Part shown: positions 41,941 to 49,826 of the stretch, piece by piece | Numbering within the stretch: position 1 is the first letter of the stretch | Layout of the letters: each line of letters starts with the position of its first letter | DNA from: Persephonella sp. | Lineage (GTDB): Bacteria; Aquificota; Aquificia; Aquificales; Hydrogenothermaceae | Assembly (NCBI RefSeq): GCF_015487465.1 | Contig: NZ_WFPS01000033.1 | Span: 1 to 49,826, forward strand | Length of the DNA stretch: 49,826 bases | Direction of reading: 5' to 3' | The notes under the pieces: model-generated | Told to the model about the DNA's origin: nothing | Databases searched by the model: none | Seen by the model: only the letters and a program-made list of their open reading frames with translations | Program-made: the position numbers and the translations under genes

Positions 41941-41946
41941 TCTTTG
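41915..41946. terminator. Bidirectional terminator between the membrane gene and rpoD
   Basis: GCCCC (41921-41925), a six-base loop and GGGGC (41932-41936) form the stem. On the minus strand six T residues follow (A6 at 41915-41920), an excellent terminator for rpoD. On the plus strand the tail is TTAATCTTT. The stem lies inside the last codons of the small membrane protein. Confidence 0.8.
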
Positions 41947-41949
41947 GGG

Positions 41950-43683
41950 TTAATCCTCACAAAACGGTCTGAGATATTTTGCTCTGTGGGGGTGTCTCAG
42001 CTTTCTGAGAGCTTTTGCTTCTATCTGTCTGATCCTTTCCCTTGTTACTCCAAACTTTTTGCCCACCTGCTCAAGTGTGTACTCTGTATCATCTTCAAGT
42101 CCAAATCTGTATCTGAGAACCTGTTCTTCCCTTTCTGAAAGTGTGGATAAAACCTCCTCAAGCTGTTGTCTGAGAGCCTGTCTGAGAACATGCTGTTCAG
42201 GGGACAGAACCGTTTTGTCCTCTATAAAGTCCCCAAGATGTGATTCATCATCATCACCGATAGGTGTTTCAAGAGATATAGGTTCCTGTGATGTTCTGAG
42301 TATCTTTCTTACCTTTTCTGCAGGCATTCCGACCTTTTTCGCTATTTCTTCAGGTGTCGGCTCTCTTCCAAGCTCCTGAACCATAGATCTTGCAACCCTA
42401 ACAAGCTTGTTGATGGTCTCTATCATATGGACAGGAATTCTTATAGTCCTTGCCTGATCTGCTATAGCCCTTGTTATTGCCTGTCTGATCCACCATGTCG
42501 CGTATGTTGAAAATTTATAACCTTTTTTGTAATCAAACTTATCAACAGCCTTCATAAGACCTATGTTTCCTTCCTGAATAAGATCAAGAAACTGAAGTCC
42601 CCTGTTGGTGTATTTCTTTGCTATTGACACAACAAGTCTGAGGTTTGACTGGACTATCTTCTGTTTTGTTTCATTGACCTCTTTTCTTCCCTCCTGAATT
42701 ATGTTTATAACATGATCAAACTCTGTTGGAACTGTTCCTATTTTTTCTTTCAGCTCTTCAACCTCTTCCATCAGCCTGAGTGTCTCTGTTCTGAGTATCT
42801 CAAATCTTCCAAATGAAAGACCGTTTTCCTCAATCCTTTTCAGTATTTCCGGGTCGTTGTAATCACCTTTGAGCAGTCTGTCTATATCTGGATCTATCTT
42901 TTTCAGCTTTTTTATTCTTTTGTTTAGATCCTTTTCTTTTCTTTTTAACCTCATATACAGATCTTTCAGCTCATCAGCTATCTTATCAAGCTTTGTGAAT
43001 TTTATATTCAGGCTTTTGATGAACCTGTTCACTTTTGCATGCTTTTGTATAAACTCTTTTTTAAGTTCTTCATTTTCAGGATCATTTATTATCGCCTGTT
43101 CAAGATCCCTAAGCTCCCTATACATCTCTGCAAGTTTAAGACCTTTTGCTATAAACTCCTGTGTAAGGCTATCCATCATCTCAAACTCATCTGTTTCCTC
43201 ATCAATATCATTGTTTGTCTCTATGTTTATTAGATCCTTTACCTTCATCTTTCCATCTGCTATCTTTGCCCATTCGTCAAGGAGTCTTTCAGCAAGAAAA
43301 GATGTTCTGAGCAAACCTCTGAACACTTTTTTTCTTGCTCTCTCTATCTCCTTTGCAAGCATTATCTCTTCCTGTCTCGTCAATAGAGGGATTTTACCCA
43401 TCTCTTTCAGGTAAAGCTTAACAGGATCATCTGTTTTTGACCATGCATCATCTGAAAGGTTAATTCCAAGATGGGAACTTTCACCTGAAAATTCCTCAGG
43501 TTTTCCTTCCTCAACTACATCAATATTAAGTTCATTAAGATATTCAATCAGATGCTCAAGTTCATCTTCAGAAAGGAGAAGATCCTCATCAATCGTTTCA
43601 GAAAGCTCCTGATATGTTACATAACCTTTCTCTTTGGCAAGAATGATGAGCTTCTGAACATCATCTCTTTCATGCATCATCAT
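41950..43683 (-). CDS. rpoD: Primary sigma factor sigma-70
   Basis: 577-aa RNA polymerase sigma subunit. Region 1.1 is near the start, and region 1.2 begins [12 protein letters not shown] long non-conserved helical insert follows, then region 2 ([25 protein letters not shown]) and region 4 ([16 protein letters not shown]). It should recognise the TTGATA/TATAAT promoters described in this window. It overlaps dnaG by four bases. AGGAGG lies 12 bases before the first of three tandem start-like ATG codons (Met-Met-Met); the second or third ATG may also be used. Confidence 0.96.
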   Translation of the reverse strand: MMMHERDDVQKLIILAKEKGYVTYQELSETIDEDLLLSEDELEHLIEYLNELNIDVVEEGKPEEFSGESSHLGINLSDDAWSKTDDPVKLYLKEMGKIPLLTRQEEIMLAKEIERARKKVFRGLLRTSFLAERLLDEWAKIADGKMKVKDLINIETNNDIDEETDEFEMMDSLTQEFIAKGLKLAEMYRELRDLEQAIINDPENEELKKEFIQKHAKVNRFIKSLNIKFTKLDKIADELKDLYMRLKRKEKDLNKRIKKLKKIDPDIDRLLKGDYNDPEILKRIEENGLSFGRFEILRTETLRLMEEVEELKEKIGTVPTEFDHVINIIQEGRKEVNETKQKIVQSNLRLVVSIAKKYTNRGLQFLDLIQEGNIGLMKAVDKFDYKKGYKFSTYATWWIRQAITRAIADQARTIRIPVHMIETINKLVRVARSMVQELGREPTPEEIAKKVGMPAEKVRKILRTSQEPISLETPIGDDDESHLGDFIEDKTVLSPEQHVLRQALRQQLEEVLSTLSEREEQVLRYRFGLEDDTEYTLEQVGKKFGVTRERIRQIEAKALRKLRHPHRAKYLRPFCED

Positions 43684-45320
43684 TTTTTCTTATTTCCTCC
43701 TGTATATAAAGATTTTTTTTTCAAAAAGATCTCCTTGATTGCAGAGTCATCTAATGAGGAAATCAGTGATAATTCAATTTCACTTTGTTGTTCAAGCCAG
43801 TTTTTATGCATCACATAAAGTGCATTAATCACAACCTCCGGCTGTGAAGGAACATCAAGTTTTTTTATACTCTCCAATTCCTTTAAATCTCCACCTTCTA
43901 AAATTTCATTCAGCAAATACATAAAATACGGGGAACCTGTAATTTTATCAAAATCATTAAATTCTCTCAATATTTCTTCTCTGTTCTCTAACAGTCCTTT
44001 TAAAACTATTTTTTCATTGAAAAACAGATTATCAACATTTAGATCCTCATCTTCTGATACATAATCCCTTCTTTCAACAACCTTAAGCATATCCACAGGT
44101 ATTCCTGTTTTATCTGAAAGCTCCTTCAGATACAAACCCTGCACATGTTTATCAGGCAGATAAGACAGAATATCCAGATATAAATCTATGATCTCTTTTC
44201 TTTTTTTCAATTCTTTTGTTTTTTCTATCCTTTCAAGGAGAAAATACAGAAAGTCCTGTGCATTGCTCAGATATCTTTCAACTTCTCTATAGCCTTTTTT
44301 GGCGAGATCATCAGGATCAAGTCCATTCTGAAGGGGGCAGTAAAAGACATCTATCCTGTAAGGCAGGAGTATCTTCGCTGCCTTTATTACAGCTTTTTTC
44401 CCTGCAGAGTCAGAATCAAACATCAAAACAGCTTTTTTAACAAATTTTGATAAAAGTTTTCCGTGATAAGGGGTCATTGCCGTTCCAAGAGTTGCAACCA
44501 CATTCTTGATACCTATCTGGTGTAGGGAGATCAGATCAAGGTATCCTTCAACCACGATCACTTCTTTTTTTTCCCTTATAAAGTCCCTTCCTTCATACAG
44601 ACCGTAAAGGATCTTTCCTTTTGAGTAGATCTCTGTTTCAGGAGAGTTTATGTATTTAGGCTGTTTTCCATCTTTTATGGTTCTACCGCCGAAAGCTACC
44701 GTTCTTCCCCTGTGGTCTTTTATTGGGAAGATTATCCTCCCTGCAAATTTGTCTCTCAGCGTTCCGTCTTCTTTTACAGTGATTAGTCCGATTTTTTTTA
44801 GCTGCTGGTGTGATATTCCCTCTTTCTGGCAGAAAGTCAGAAGTTCATCTATCTGGTAAGGCGAAAAGCCAATATCAAAGGCATCAACCACTTTAGGAAG
44901 AAGACCTCTTTTTCTAATATATTCTTTAGCTTCTGATGATCTTTTTAGCTGATCTTTGTAAAAACCTTTTATTTTTTCTGCAACCTTTACGAGATCATTT
45001 TTCTCCTTTTGCTCTTCCTGATCTTTTGTATACTTGATCTGAATATTGTATTTCTGAGCAAGTTTTATAATAGCCTCCCCAAAGGATATACCTTCATACT
45101 CCATCAGAAATGTTACGGCGGAACCGCTTTTTCCACAGCCAAAGCATTTGAAAATATTTTTCTGGGGGGAAACCATAAAAGAGGGTGTTTTTTCTGGATG
45201 AAAAGGACAGAGAGCTTTGTAATTGGATCCTGCTTTTTGAAGATCAATATACTCAGATATAACATCGTAAACATTGGCAGTTCTGAGGACTTCCTCTACC
45301 GTCTCCTGACTTATAGCCAT
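43680..45320 (-). CDS. dnaG: DNA primase
   Basis: Makes RNA primers at the replication fork. The 546-aa protein has a CHC2 zinc finger (Cys38, His41, Cys59, Cys62), a central TOPRIM domain with V-V-E-G-Y-L-D and [11 protein letters not shown], and a shorter variable C-terminal DnaB-binding region. It pairs with rpoD as in the macromolecular-synthesis operon of other bacteria, here without rpsU. It is divergent from folP, with 109 bases between. Confidence 0.96.
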   Translation of the reverse strand: MAISQETVEEVLRTANVYDVISEYIDLQKAGSNYKALCPFHPEKTPSFMVSPQKNIFKCFGCGKSGSAVTFLMEYEGISFGEAIIKLAQKYNIQIKYTKDQEEQKEKNDLVKVAEKIKGFYKDQLKRSSEAKEYIRKRGLLPKVVDAFDIGFSPYQIDELLTFCQKEGISHQQLKKIGLITVKEDGTLRDKFAGRIIFPIKDHRGRTVAFGGRTIKDGKQPKYINSPETEIYSKGKILYGLYEGRDFIREKKEVIVVEGYLDLISLHQIGIKNVVATLGTAMTPYHGKLLSKFVKKAVLMFDSDSAGKKAVIKAAKILLPYRIDVFYCPLQNGLDPDDLAKKGYREVERYLSNAQDFLYFLLERIEKTKELKKRKEIIDLYLDILSYLPDKHVQGLYLKELSDKTGIPVDMLKVVERRDYVSEDEDLNVDNLFFNEKIVLKGLLENREEILREFNDFDKITGSPYFMYLLNEILEGGDLKELESIKKLDVPSQPEVVINALYVMHKNWLEQQSEIELSLISSLDDSAIKEIFLKKKSLYTGGNKKK

Positions 45321-45429
45321 TTATTCTCCTCTTTTTTATATAGTTATAAAATTTAAACAAAAATTTGATGAAAGCAATCTGTCTGCAAAAAAGTTAAAAT
45401 AATATGATAAAAACAAAAAGGAGAGTGAG

Positions 45430-46497
45430 TTGAGTCTGTCTGTCCACATAATCCCTGAAGAAAAAAATATTTACAAAATCATATTTCCAGACCCTTTCAC
45501 AGAACCTGTTTTTATTGAGAATGAGGATCAGTTAAAGGATCTTGTTAACAGACTTAAGCTTGAAGGAAGGTCTGAGTATGCAAAAGAGATAACACAGAAA
45601 TGGATTAATCTAAAAAAAGATACATTCAAAATAAACTACAAAGGAAAATTTTTAAACTTAGGTCAAAAAACAGCTGTTATGGGAATTTTAAACCTTACCC
45701 CAGACTCATTTTCAGACGGAGGCATTTATTACAAAGAGATAGATAAAGCCGTTGAAAGAGTAGCACAGATGCTTGAAGAAGGGGCTGATATTATTGATAT
45801 AGGAGGAGAGTCCACCAGACCCGGGTCAAAACCTGTAAGTGTTGATGAAGAGCTTGAAAGGGTAATTCCTGTTATAAAAGCTGTCAGAAAAGAACTTGGG
45901 AATAATTTTCTTATATCAATTGATACTTATAAATCTGAAGTTGCAAAACAGGCTGTTAAAGAAGGGGCAGATATAGTAAATGATATAAGTGGTATGAGTT
46001 TTGATCCGGAAATGGCTAAAACTGTAGCACAGCTTGACTGTCCCGTTATTATAAATCACATAAAGGGAAGACCTGAAAATATGCAGAAAGATGTGTATTA
46101 CGACGATGTGGTTTTTGAGGTGATTGAGTTTCTTGACAGTCAGATCAGATACGGAATGTCAAAGGGCATAAAAAAAGATAGATTTATTATTGATCCCGGG
46201 ATAGGATTTGGGAAATATGTTGAGCACAACATAGAGATTATAAAAAGGTTATCTGAACTGAAAGTTTTAGGATTTCCGATACTGATCGGTATATCAAGAA
46301 AATCTTTTGTTGGTATTGTCCTTGAGAATTTTGCAGGTAGAAATTATCCATTTCCTTCTGATCGGCTGTTTGGTTCTTTAGGAGCAACAGCGTGTGCCGT
46401 ATTAAACGGTGCTCACATTGTAAGGACACACGATGTGAAGGAAACTGTAGACTTTTTGACGCTATTAGACACAATAAGAGGTTACAGGGTTGTTTGA
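45430..46497 (+). CDS. folP: Dihydropteroate synthase with N-terminal extension
   Basis: Folate enzyme joining p-aminobenzoate to the pterin. Family motifs are M-G-I-L-N-L-T-P-D-S-F-S-D-G-G (near 87-101), I-D-I-G-G-E-S-T-R-P-G, I-D-T-Y-K-S, V-N-D-I-S-G and L-I-G-I-S-R-K-S-F. At 355 aa it is about 75 residues longer than usual, the extra part being an N-terminal segment with no recognised domain. The start is TTG with AAGGAGAG six bases before; no ATG lies between it and the core. It overlaps cdaA by eight bases. Confidence 0.92.
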   Translation: MSLSVHIIPEEKNIYKIIFPDPFTEPVFIENEDQLKDLVNRLKLEGRSEYAKEITQKWINLKKDTFKINYKGKFLNLGQKTAVMGILNLTPDSFSDGGIYYKEIDKAVERVAQMLEEGADIIDIGGESTRPGSKPVSVDEELERVIPVIKAVRKELGNNFLISIDTYKSEVAKQAVKEGADIVNDISGMSFDPEMAKTVAQLDCPVIINHIKGRPENMQKDVYYDDVVFEVIEFLDSQIRYGMSKGIKKDRFIIDPGIGFGKYVEHNIEIIKRLSELKVLGFPILIGISRKSFVGIVLENFAGRNYPFPSDRLFGSLGATACAVLNGAHIVRTHDVKETVDFLTLLDTIRGYRVV

Positions 46498-47326
46498 AAC
46501 GATTGACTGGCTTATAGGCATAATAAAGTCAATAAGAATAAATGATGTTATAGACATAATACTCGTTTCAGTAATAATATACTACCTTCTTAAGTTCATT
46601 ATCGGGACAAGAGGCTGGCAGATACTGATAGGTCTTTTTTTTCTCCTTTTCATCTGGCTTGCCGCAAAAATTCTTCATCTGACCACAATTGAATGGGTAT
46701 TTGACAATCTATGGAGTATAGGAATTTTTATTCTTATAGTTGTTTTCCAGCCGGAGATAAGAAGAGGTCTTGCAAAAATAGGCGAAAGGGGACTCCTCAG
46801 ATACTCACTACTGTCAAAGAAAAAAGCTATTGACGAGATCATAAGGGCTGCCACATTCCTTGCAGAAAGAAAGATAGGAGCTCTTATCGTTTTTGAAAGA
46901 AGTATTGATCTTGAAAACTATACTGAAGGCTGTGTAAAACTTGATGCAGATATATCCCTTGAGCTTCTAATCTCTATATTTATCCCTCAAACACCTCTCC
47001 ATGATGGGGCTGTTATAATAAAGGATCAGAGAATAGCCTCAGCAAGATGCTTTCTTCCCCTTACAATAAATCCAAATATCCCAAAAAACATAGGAACAAG
47101 GCACAGAGCAGGGATAGGAATATCTGAGGAGACAGATGCCGTTGCCCTTATTGTTTCTGAAGAAAGGGGAGAGATCTCCCTTGCTCTAGACGGAAAGTTA
47201 CACAGGAACCTTGATCCTTTAACACTGAGAAATATGTTGATAAAAGTTCTTGAGATTGAGAAGTCAGATATTGTAGAAAACATAATGAAAAAACTGAAAA
47301 AAAGGCAGAAAAATGAAAAAGGTTAA
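46490..47326 (+). CDS. cdaA: Membrane diadenylate cyclase CdaA
   Basis: Makes cyclic di-AMP from ATP. The 278-aa protein has three N-terminal membrane helices (about 17-40, 42-60, 72-88) and a DAC domain with P-L-H-D-G-A-V-I-I (DGA motif) and G-T-R-H-R-A-G (RHR motif). V-S-E-E-R-G-E-I-S follows. The start is TTG at 46490, inside the end of folP. Its partner regulator follows with a 14-base overlap. c-di-AMP usually links wall synthesis and potassium/osmotic control. Confidence 0.92.
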   Translation: MFETIDWLIGIIKSIRINDVIDIILVSVIIYYLLKFIIGTRGWQILIGLFFLLFIWLAAKILHLTTIEWVFDNLWSIGIFILIVVFQPEIRRGLAKIGERGLLRYSLLSKKKAIDEIIRAATFLAERKIGALIVFERSIDLENYTEGCVKLDADISLELLISIFIPQTPLHDGAVIIKDQRIASARCFLPLTINPNIPKNIGTRHRAGIGISEETDAVALIVSEERGEISLALDGKLHRNLDPLTLRNMLIKVLEIEKSDIVENIMKKLKKRQKNEKG

Positions 47327-47693
47327 GGATATTGTTCTGAACAACCTGCACCTGAAAATACTTTCCCTTCTTGTTGCTTTTCTTCTGTGGCTTAACATCA
47401 CAAGCACCCAGAAAACAAGATTTGAGTTTTTTTCAAAGGTAAAAATTCTTAATGTTCCAAAAGGGATACTGATAGAAAAGGTAGAACCTGAAAAGGTGCT
47501 TGTTGTTATAGAAGGTGTCAGATCAAAGCTTAATCAGGTTAACATATCAAAAATTGAGGTTTATGTTGATGGGAGAAAGATAAAAAAAGGTAAAAATACA
47601 CTTAAAGTGTTTGTCAGACCATCAAAAACAGAAAATTTTGATATAGTGAAAGTTATTCCTGATAAAATCCATATTTATGCGAAACCAAAATGA
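47313..47693 (+). CDS. YbbR/CdaR-like regulator, single repeat
   Basis: 126-aa protein with one membrane helix (about 15-30, L-K-I-L-S-L-L-V-A-F-L-L-W-L) and one YbbR-type repeat, rather than the three or four found in Bacillus CdaR. YbbR proteins bind the diadenylate cyclase from the outer face of the membrane and modulate it. Position directly after cdaA supports the call. Its start overlaps cdaA by 14 bases. Confidence 0.8.
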   Translation: MKKVKDIVLNNLHLKILSLLVAFLLWLNITSTQKTRFEFFSKVKILNVPKGILIEKVEPEKVLVVIEGVRSKLNQVNISKIEVYVDGRKIKKGKNTLKVFVRPSKTENFDIVKVIPDKIHIYAKPK

Positions 47694-47728
47694 TAAAATA
47701 TTTCCTGCAAAATATCCGGAGGTAACAG

Positions 47729-49669
47729 ATGCTTAAGTTAGAGATTGAAAGATTTGGGGAATATCCGTTTGAGGAAGGAATAACACTTAAAGAGATAATA
47801 TCCGCCCTTGAAGGGGAAGGAAAGAAAATAAAAGGGGTTGTTGGAGGTGTTCTTGATGATCAGATAATAGATCTGCACACCCCAATAAAAAAAAGTGGAA
47901 AACTTAGATTTTTAACAAAAAAAGATAATGAAAGCCTTGAGATCTTAAGACATTCCCTTGCCCACATAATGGCTCAGGCATTAAAAGAGCTATACGGTGA
48001 TCAGAATGTTCATCTTGGAATTGGACCCACAACAGAAAACGGATTTTATTATGATGTTGAGATTGAAGGTAAGAGACTTACAGAAGATGACCTGCCTGCT
48101 GTTGAACAAAAAATGAAAGAAATAATAAACAGAAACTGTGAGATAGAAAGGGTAGAGATCCCAAGAGATGAGGCTGTTGAGCTGTTTGAGAAAAAAAGGG
48201 AGATATACAAAATAGACATAATAAAACATCAGATACCTGAAGGAGAACCTATATCTGTATACAAGCAGTGCGGGTTTGTGGATTTGTGCAGAGGTCCCCA
48301 CCTGCCTTCAACCGGTGAAGCAGGCGCTTTCAAGCTGGTTTCTCTGGCAGGAGCGTATTGGAGAGGTAAAGAAGGGAATCCTATGCTACAGAGGATTTAC
48401 GGTGTTGCCTTCTGGACAGAAAAAGAGCTAAAAAAATATCTTAATATGCTTGAAGAAGCGAAAAAAAGAGACCACAGAAAACTGGGAAAAGAGCTTGAGC
48501 TTTTTACTATTACAGATGACGTTGGTGGGGGACTTGCAATATGGCTTCCAAAAGGGGCGGTCATCAGAAACGAGATAGAAAATGCATGGAGGGAGGAACA
48601 CACAAAAAGGGGATACCAGCTGGTTTACACTCCACATGTTGGTAAAGAACAGCTATGGAAAACAAGCGGACATGTGGATTTTTACAGGGAAAACATGTTC
48701 CCTGAAATGATGATTGAAGAGGAAGGGTATTTTGTAAAACCTATGAACTGCCCATTCCATGTTGAGATATACAAATCAAAACAAAGATCATACAAAGAAC
48801 TTCCAATAAGACTTGCAGAACTTGGAACAGTTTACAGATACGAAAGAAGCGGTGTTCTGCACGGTTTGATGAGGGTTAGGGGATTTACACAGGACGATGC
48901 CCACATAATCTGCAGGGAGGATCAGGTAGAACAGGAAATAAAAGGGGTTCTTGAGCTTGTTCTCGATACACTCAAAAGCTACGGTTTTGAAGAATTTCAG
49001 GTATTTCTCTCAACAAGACCGGAAAAATCTGTCGGGGACGATAGAATGTGGGAAGTTGCAACAGACTCCCTGAGAAAAGCTATTGAGAGTGTAGGTCTTG
49101 ATTATGAGATAGATGAAGGGGGCGGAGCTTTTTACGGACCTAAGATTGATGTAAAGATAAAAGATGCCATAGGAAGAATGTGGCAGTGTTCAACTGTGCA
49201 GTTTGATTTTAATCTTCCTGAAAGGTTTGATATGTATTATATAGGGGAGGACAACAGCAGACACAGACCGTATATGATCCACAGAGCCATTTTTGGATCA
49301 ATAGAGAGATTTATAGGTGTTCTTTTGGAGCATTATGCAGGACTTCTTCCACTCTGGCTCTCACCGGTTCAGGCTAAGATAATTCCTGTTGCTGATCCAC
49401 ATATAGACTACGCAAGGGAAGTAGAAAAAAGATTAAAAGAAGCCGGGCTCAGGGTTGAGGTTGATGAAAGAAGTGAAAGAATGAACAAAAAGATTAGAGA
49501 TGCAGAACTCCAGAAAATACCATACATGCTTATAGTTGGAGATAAAGAACAACAGACAGGTTCCGTCTCAGTTAGAACTAAGAAAAAAGGGAATATAGGG
49601 GTGATGAGTATAGAGGAGTTTATAGAAAGGGCAAAAAGGCTTATAAAAGAAAAATCTACACAGCTTTAA
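47729..49669 (+). CDS. thrS: Threonyl-tRNA synthetase
   Basis: 646-aa class II synthetase charging tRNA-Thr. It carries a TGS domain (1-60) and the editing domain with H-S-L-A-H-I-M-A-Q-A and V-D-L-C-R-G-P-H. The catalytic core has M-N-C-P-F-H-V and R-G-F-T-Q-D-D-A-H, and the anticodon-binding domain lies at about 540-646 (V-D-E-R-S-E-R-M-N-K-K). CGGAGG precedes the ATG, 36 bases after the cdaR-like gene. No leader T-box or operator is evident in that short gap. Confidence 0.97.
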   Translation: MLKLEIERFGEYPFEEGITLKEIISALEGEGKKIKGVVGGVLDDQIIDLHTPIKKSGKLRFLTKKDNESLEILRHSLAHIMAQALKELYGDQNVHLGIGPTTENGFYYDVEIEGKRLTEDDLPAVEQKMKEIINRNCEIERVEIPRDEAVELFEKKREIYKIDIIKHQIPEGEPISVYKQCGFVDLCRGPHLPSTGEAGAFKLVSLAGAYWRGKEGNPMLQRIYGVAFWTEKELKKYLNMLEEAKKRDHRKLGKELELFTITDDVGGGLAIWLPKGAVIRNEIENAWREEHTKRGYQLVYTPHVGKEQLWKTSGHVDFYRENMFPEMMIEEEGYFVKPMNCPFHVEIYKSKQRSYKELPIRLAELGTVYRYERSGVLHGLMRVRGFTQDDAHIICREDQVEQEIKGVLELVLDTLKSYGFEEFQVFLSTRPEKSVGDDRMWEVATDSLRKAIESVGLDYEIDEGGGAFYGPKIDVKIKDAIGRMWQCSTVQFDFNLPERFDMYYIGEDNSRHRPYMIHRAIFGSIERFIGVLLEHYAGLLPLWLSPVQAKIIPVADPHIDYAREVEKRLKEAGLRVEVDERSERMNKKIRDAELQKIPYMLIVGDKEQQTGSVSVRTKKKGNIGVMSIEEFIERAKRLIKEKSTQL

Positions 49670-49680
49670 CAAACTTTACC

Positions 49681-49709
49681 TTGAAATAGCCGTTCTGTTC
49701 ATTTATACT
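49681..49709 (+). promoter_or_regulatory. Promoter of the last, truncated gene
   Basis: TTGAAA (49681-49686), a 17-base spacer and TATACT (49704-49709). Transcription would begin near 49716, leaving a leader of about 43 bases up to the ATG at 49759. Confidence 0.6.
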
Positions 49710-49758
49710 CAAATAGGAAGATATCTAATTATATTTCTGCTAAAAAGGGAGGGTCAGC

Positions 49759-49826
49759 ATGAGAAAAGTGATATTTTTCCTGATTTTTACCTTTTTATCA
49801 GGATCAGCTCTGGCAGCAGGACCCCA
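49759..49826 (+). CDS. Start of a secreted protein (partial)
   Basis: Only 22 codons are present. They encode a classic signal peptide (M-R-K-V-I-F-F-L-I-F-T-F-L-S-G-S-A-L-A-A). A cleavage site after A-L-A is likely. AAAGGGAGGG lies before the ATG and a good promoter at 49681. The mature protein is outside the window. Confidence 0.75.
   Translation, partial: MRKVIFFLIFTFLSGSALAAGP

Noticed and set aside
1-49826. tRNA, rRNA, insertion sequences, riboswitches
   Set aside because: Reading the intergenic spaces on both strands showed no cloverleaf with CCA-adjacent arms, no rRNA motifs, no transposase gene with terminal repeats and no riboswitch core I could recognise. A dedicated search could still find a small RNA.

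Overview
This window is about 49.8 kb of a compact, A+T-rich bacterial chromosome. It most likely comes from Persephonella or a close relative (Aquificota, Hydrogenothermaceae): a thermophilic, chemolithoautotrophic bacterium using the reductive TCA cycle. Four things point there. The window encodes both ATP-citrate lyase subunits (aclB-aclA), a monomeric NADP isocitrate dehydrogenase just upstream, and a biotin-dependent pyruvate/2-oxoglutarate carboxylase large subunit. It also carries a secreted alpha-carbonic anhydrase that strongly resembles the one I recall from Persephonella. The genus is inferred from recall, not from a database search.

Layout. 1-970: the tail of a GltD-like oxidoreductase, a terminator and an unknown 207-aa protein. 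957-2804 (minus): the biotin carboxylase-type subunit, divergent from a long division and wall operon at 2902-12295 (murD-ftsW-murG-murB-ddl-ftsQ-ftsA-ftsZ-pgsA-plsY). 12296-15707 (minus): the bifunctional (p)ppGpp enzyme and two poorly known genes. 15782-21460: the carbon-fixation block icd, aclB, aclA, with its own promoters and terminators. 21459-22913: a small membrane protein, then the only clearly accessory stretch, holding a lone CRISPR-repeat-like 30-mer, a broken reading frame and two overlapping unknown genes. 22862-25349 (minus): a class II aldolase with a probable frameshift, a polysaccharide deacetylase and a Bax-like glucosaminidase. 25436-28990: murC, nicotinate phosphoribosyltransferase and a zinc-binding lipoprotein-type receptor, tail to tail with a CDF metal exporter. 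29934-32224: rluD, a methyltransferase, a DUF454 membrane protein and a ferredoxin:thioredoxin reductase catalytic subunit. 32336-35834: a gene remnant, an unknown 80-aa gene, folD, DUF502, an SDH/ClpP-class protease and a dUTPase-like protein. 35896-38316: alpha-carbonic anhydrase, a galT-like gene and a DUF507 protein. 38387-41940: a divergent TruD, DUF523/DUF1722, a periplasmic unknown, hemH and a small membrane protein. 41950-45320 (minus): dnaG-rpoD. 45430-49669: folP-cdaA-cdaR-thrS. The window ends at the start of a secreted protein with a near-consensus promoter.

The genes are packed tightly: 1-20 bp overlaps inside operons, convergent pairs overlapping at their 3' ends, and divergent pairs sharing -10 elements. 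The carbon genes (carboxylase, icd, acl, carbonic anhydrase) together fit CO2 or bicarbonate fixation by the reductive TCA cycle. I found no rRNA, tRNA, complete insertion sequence or multi-unit CRISPR array.
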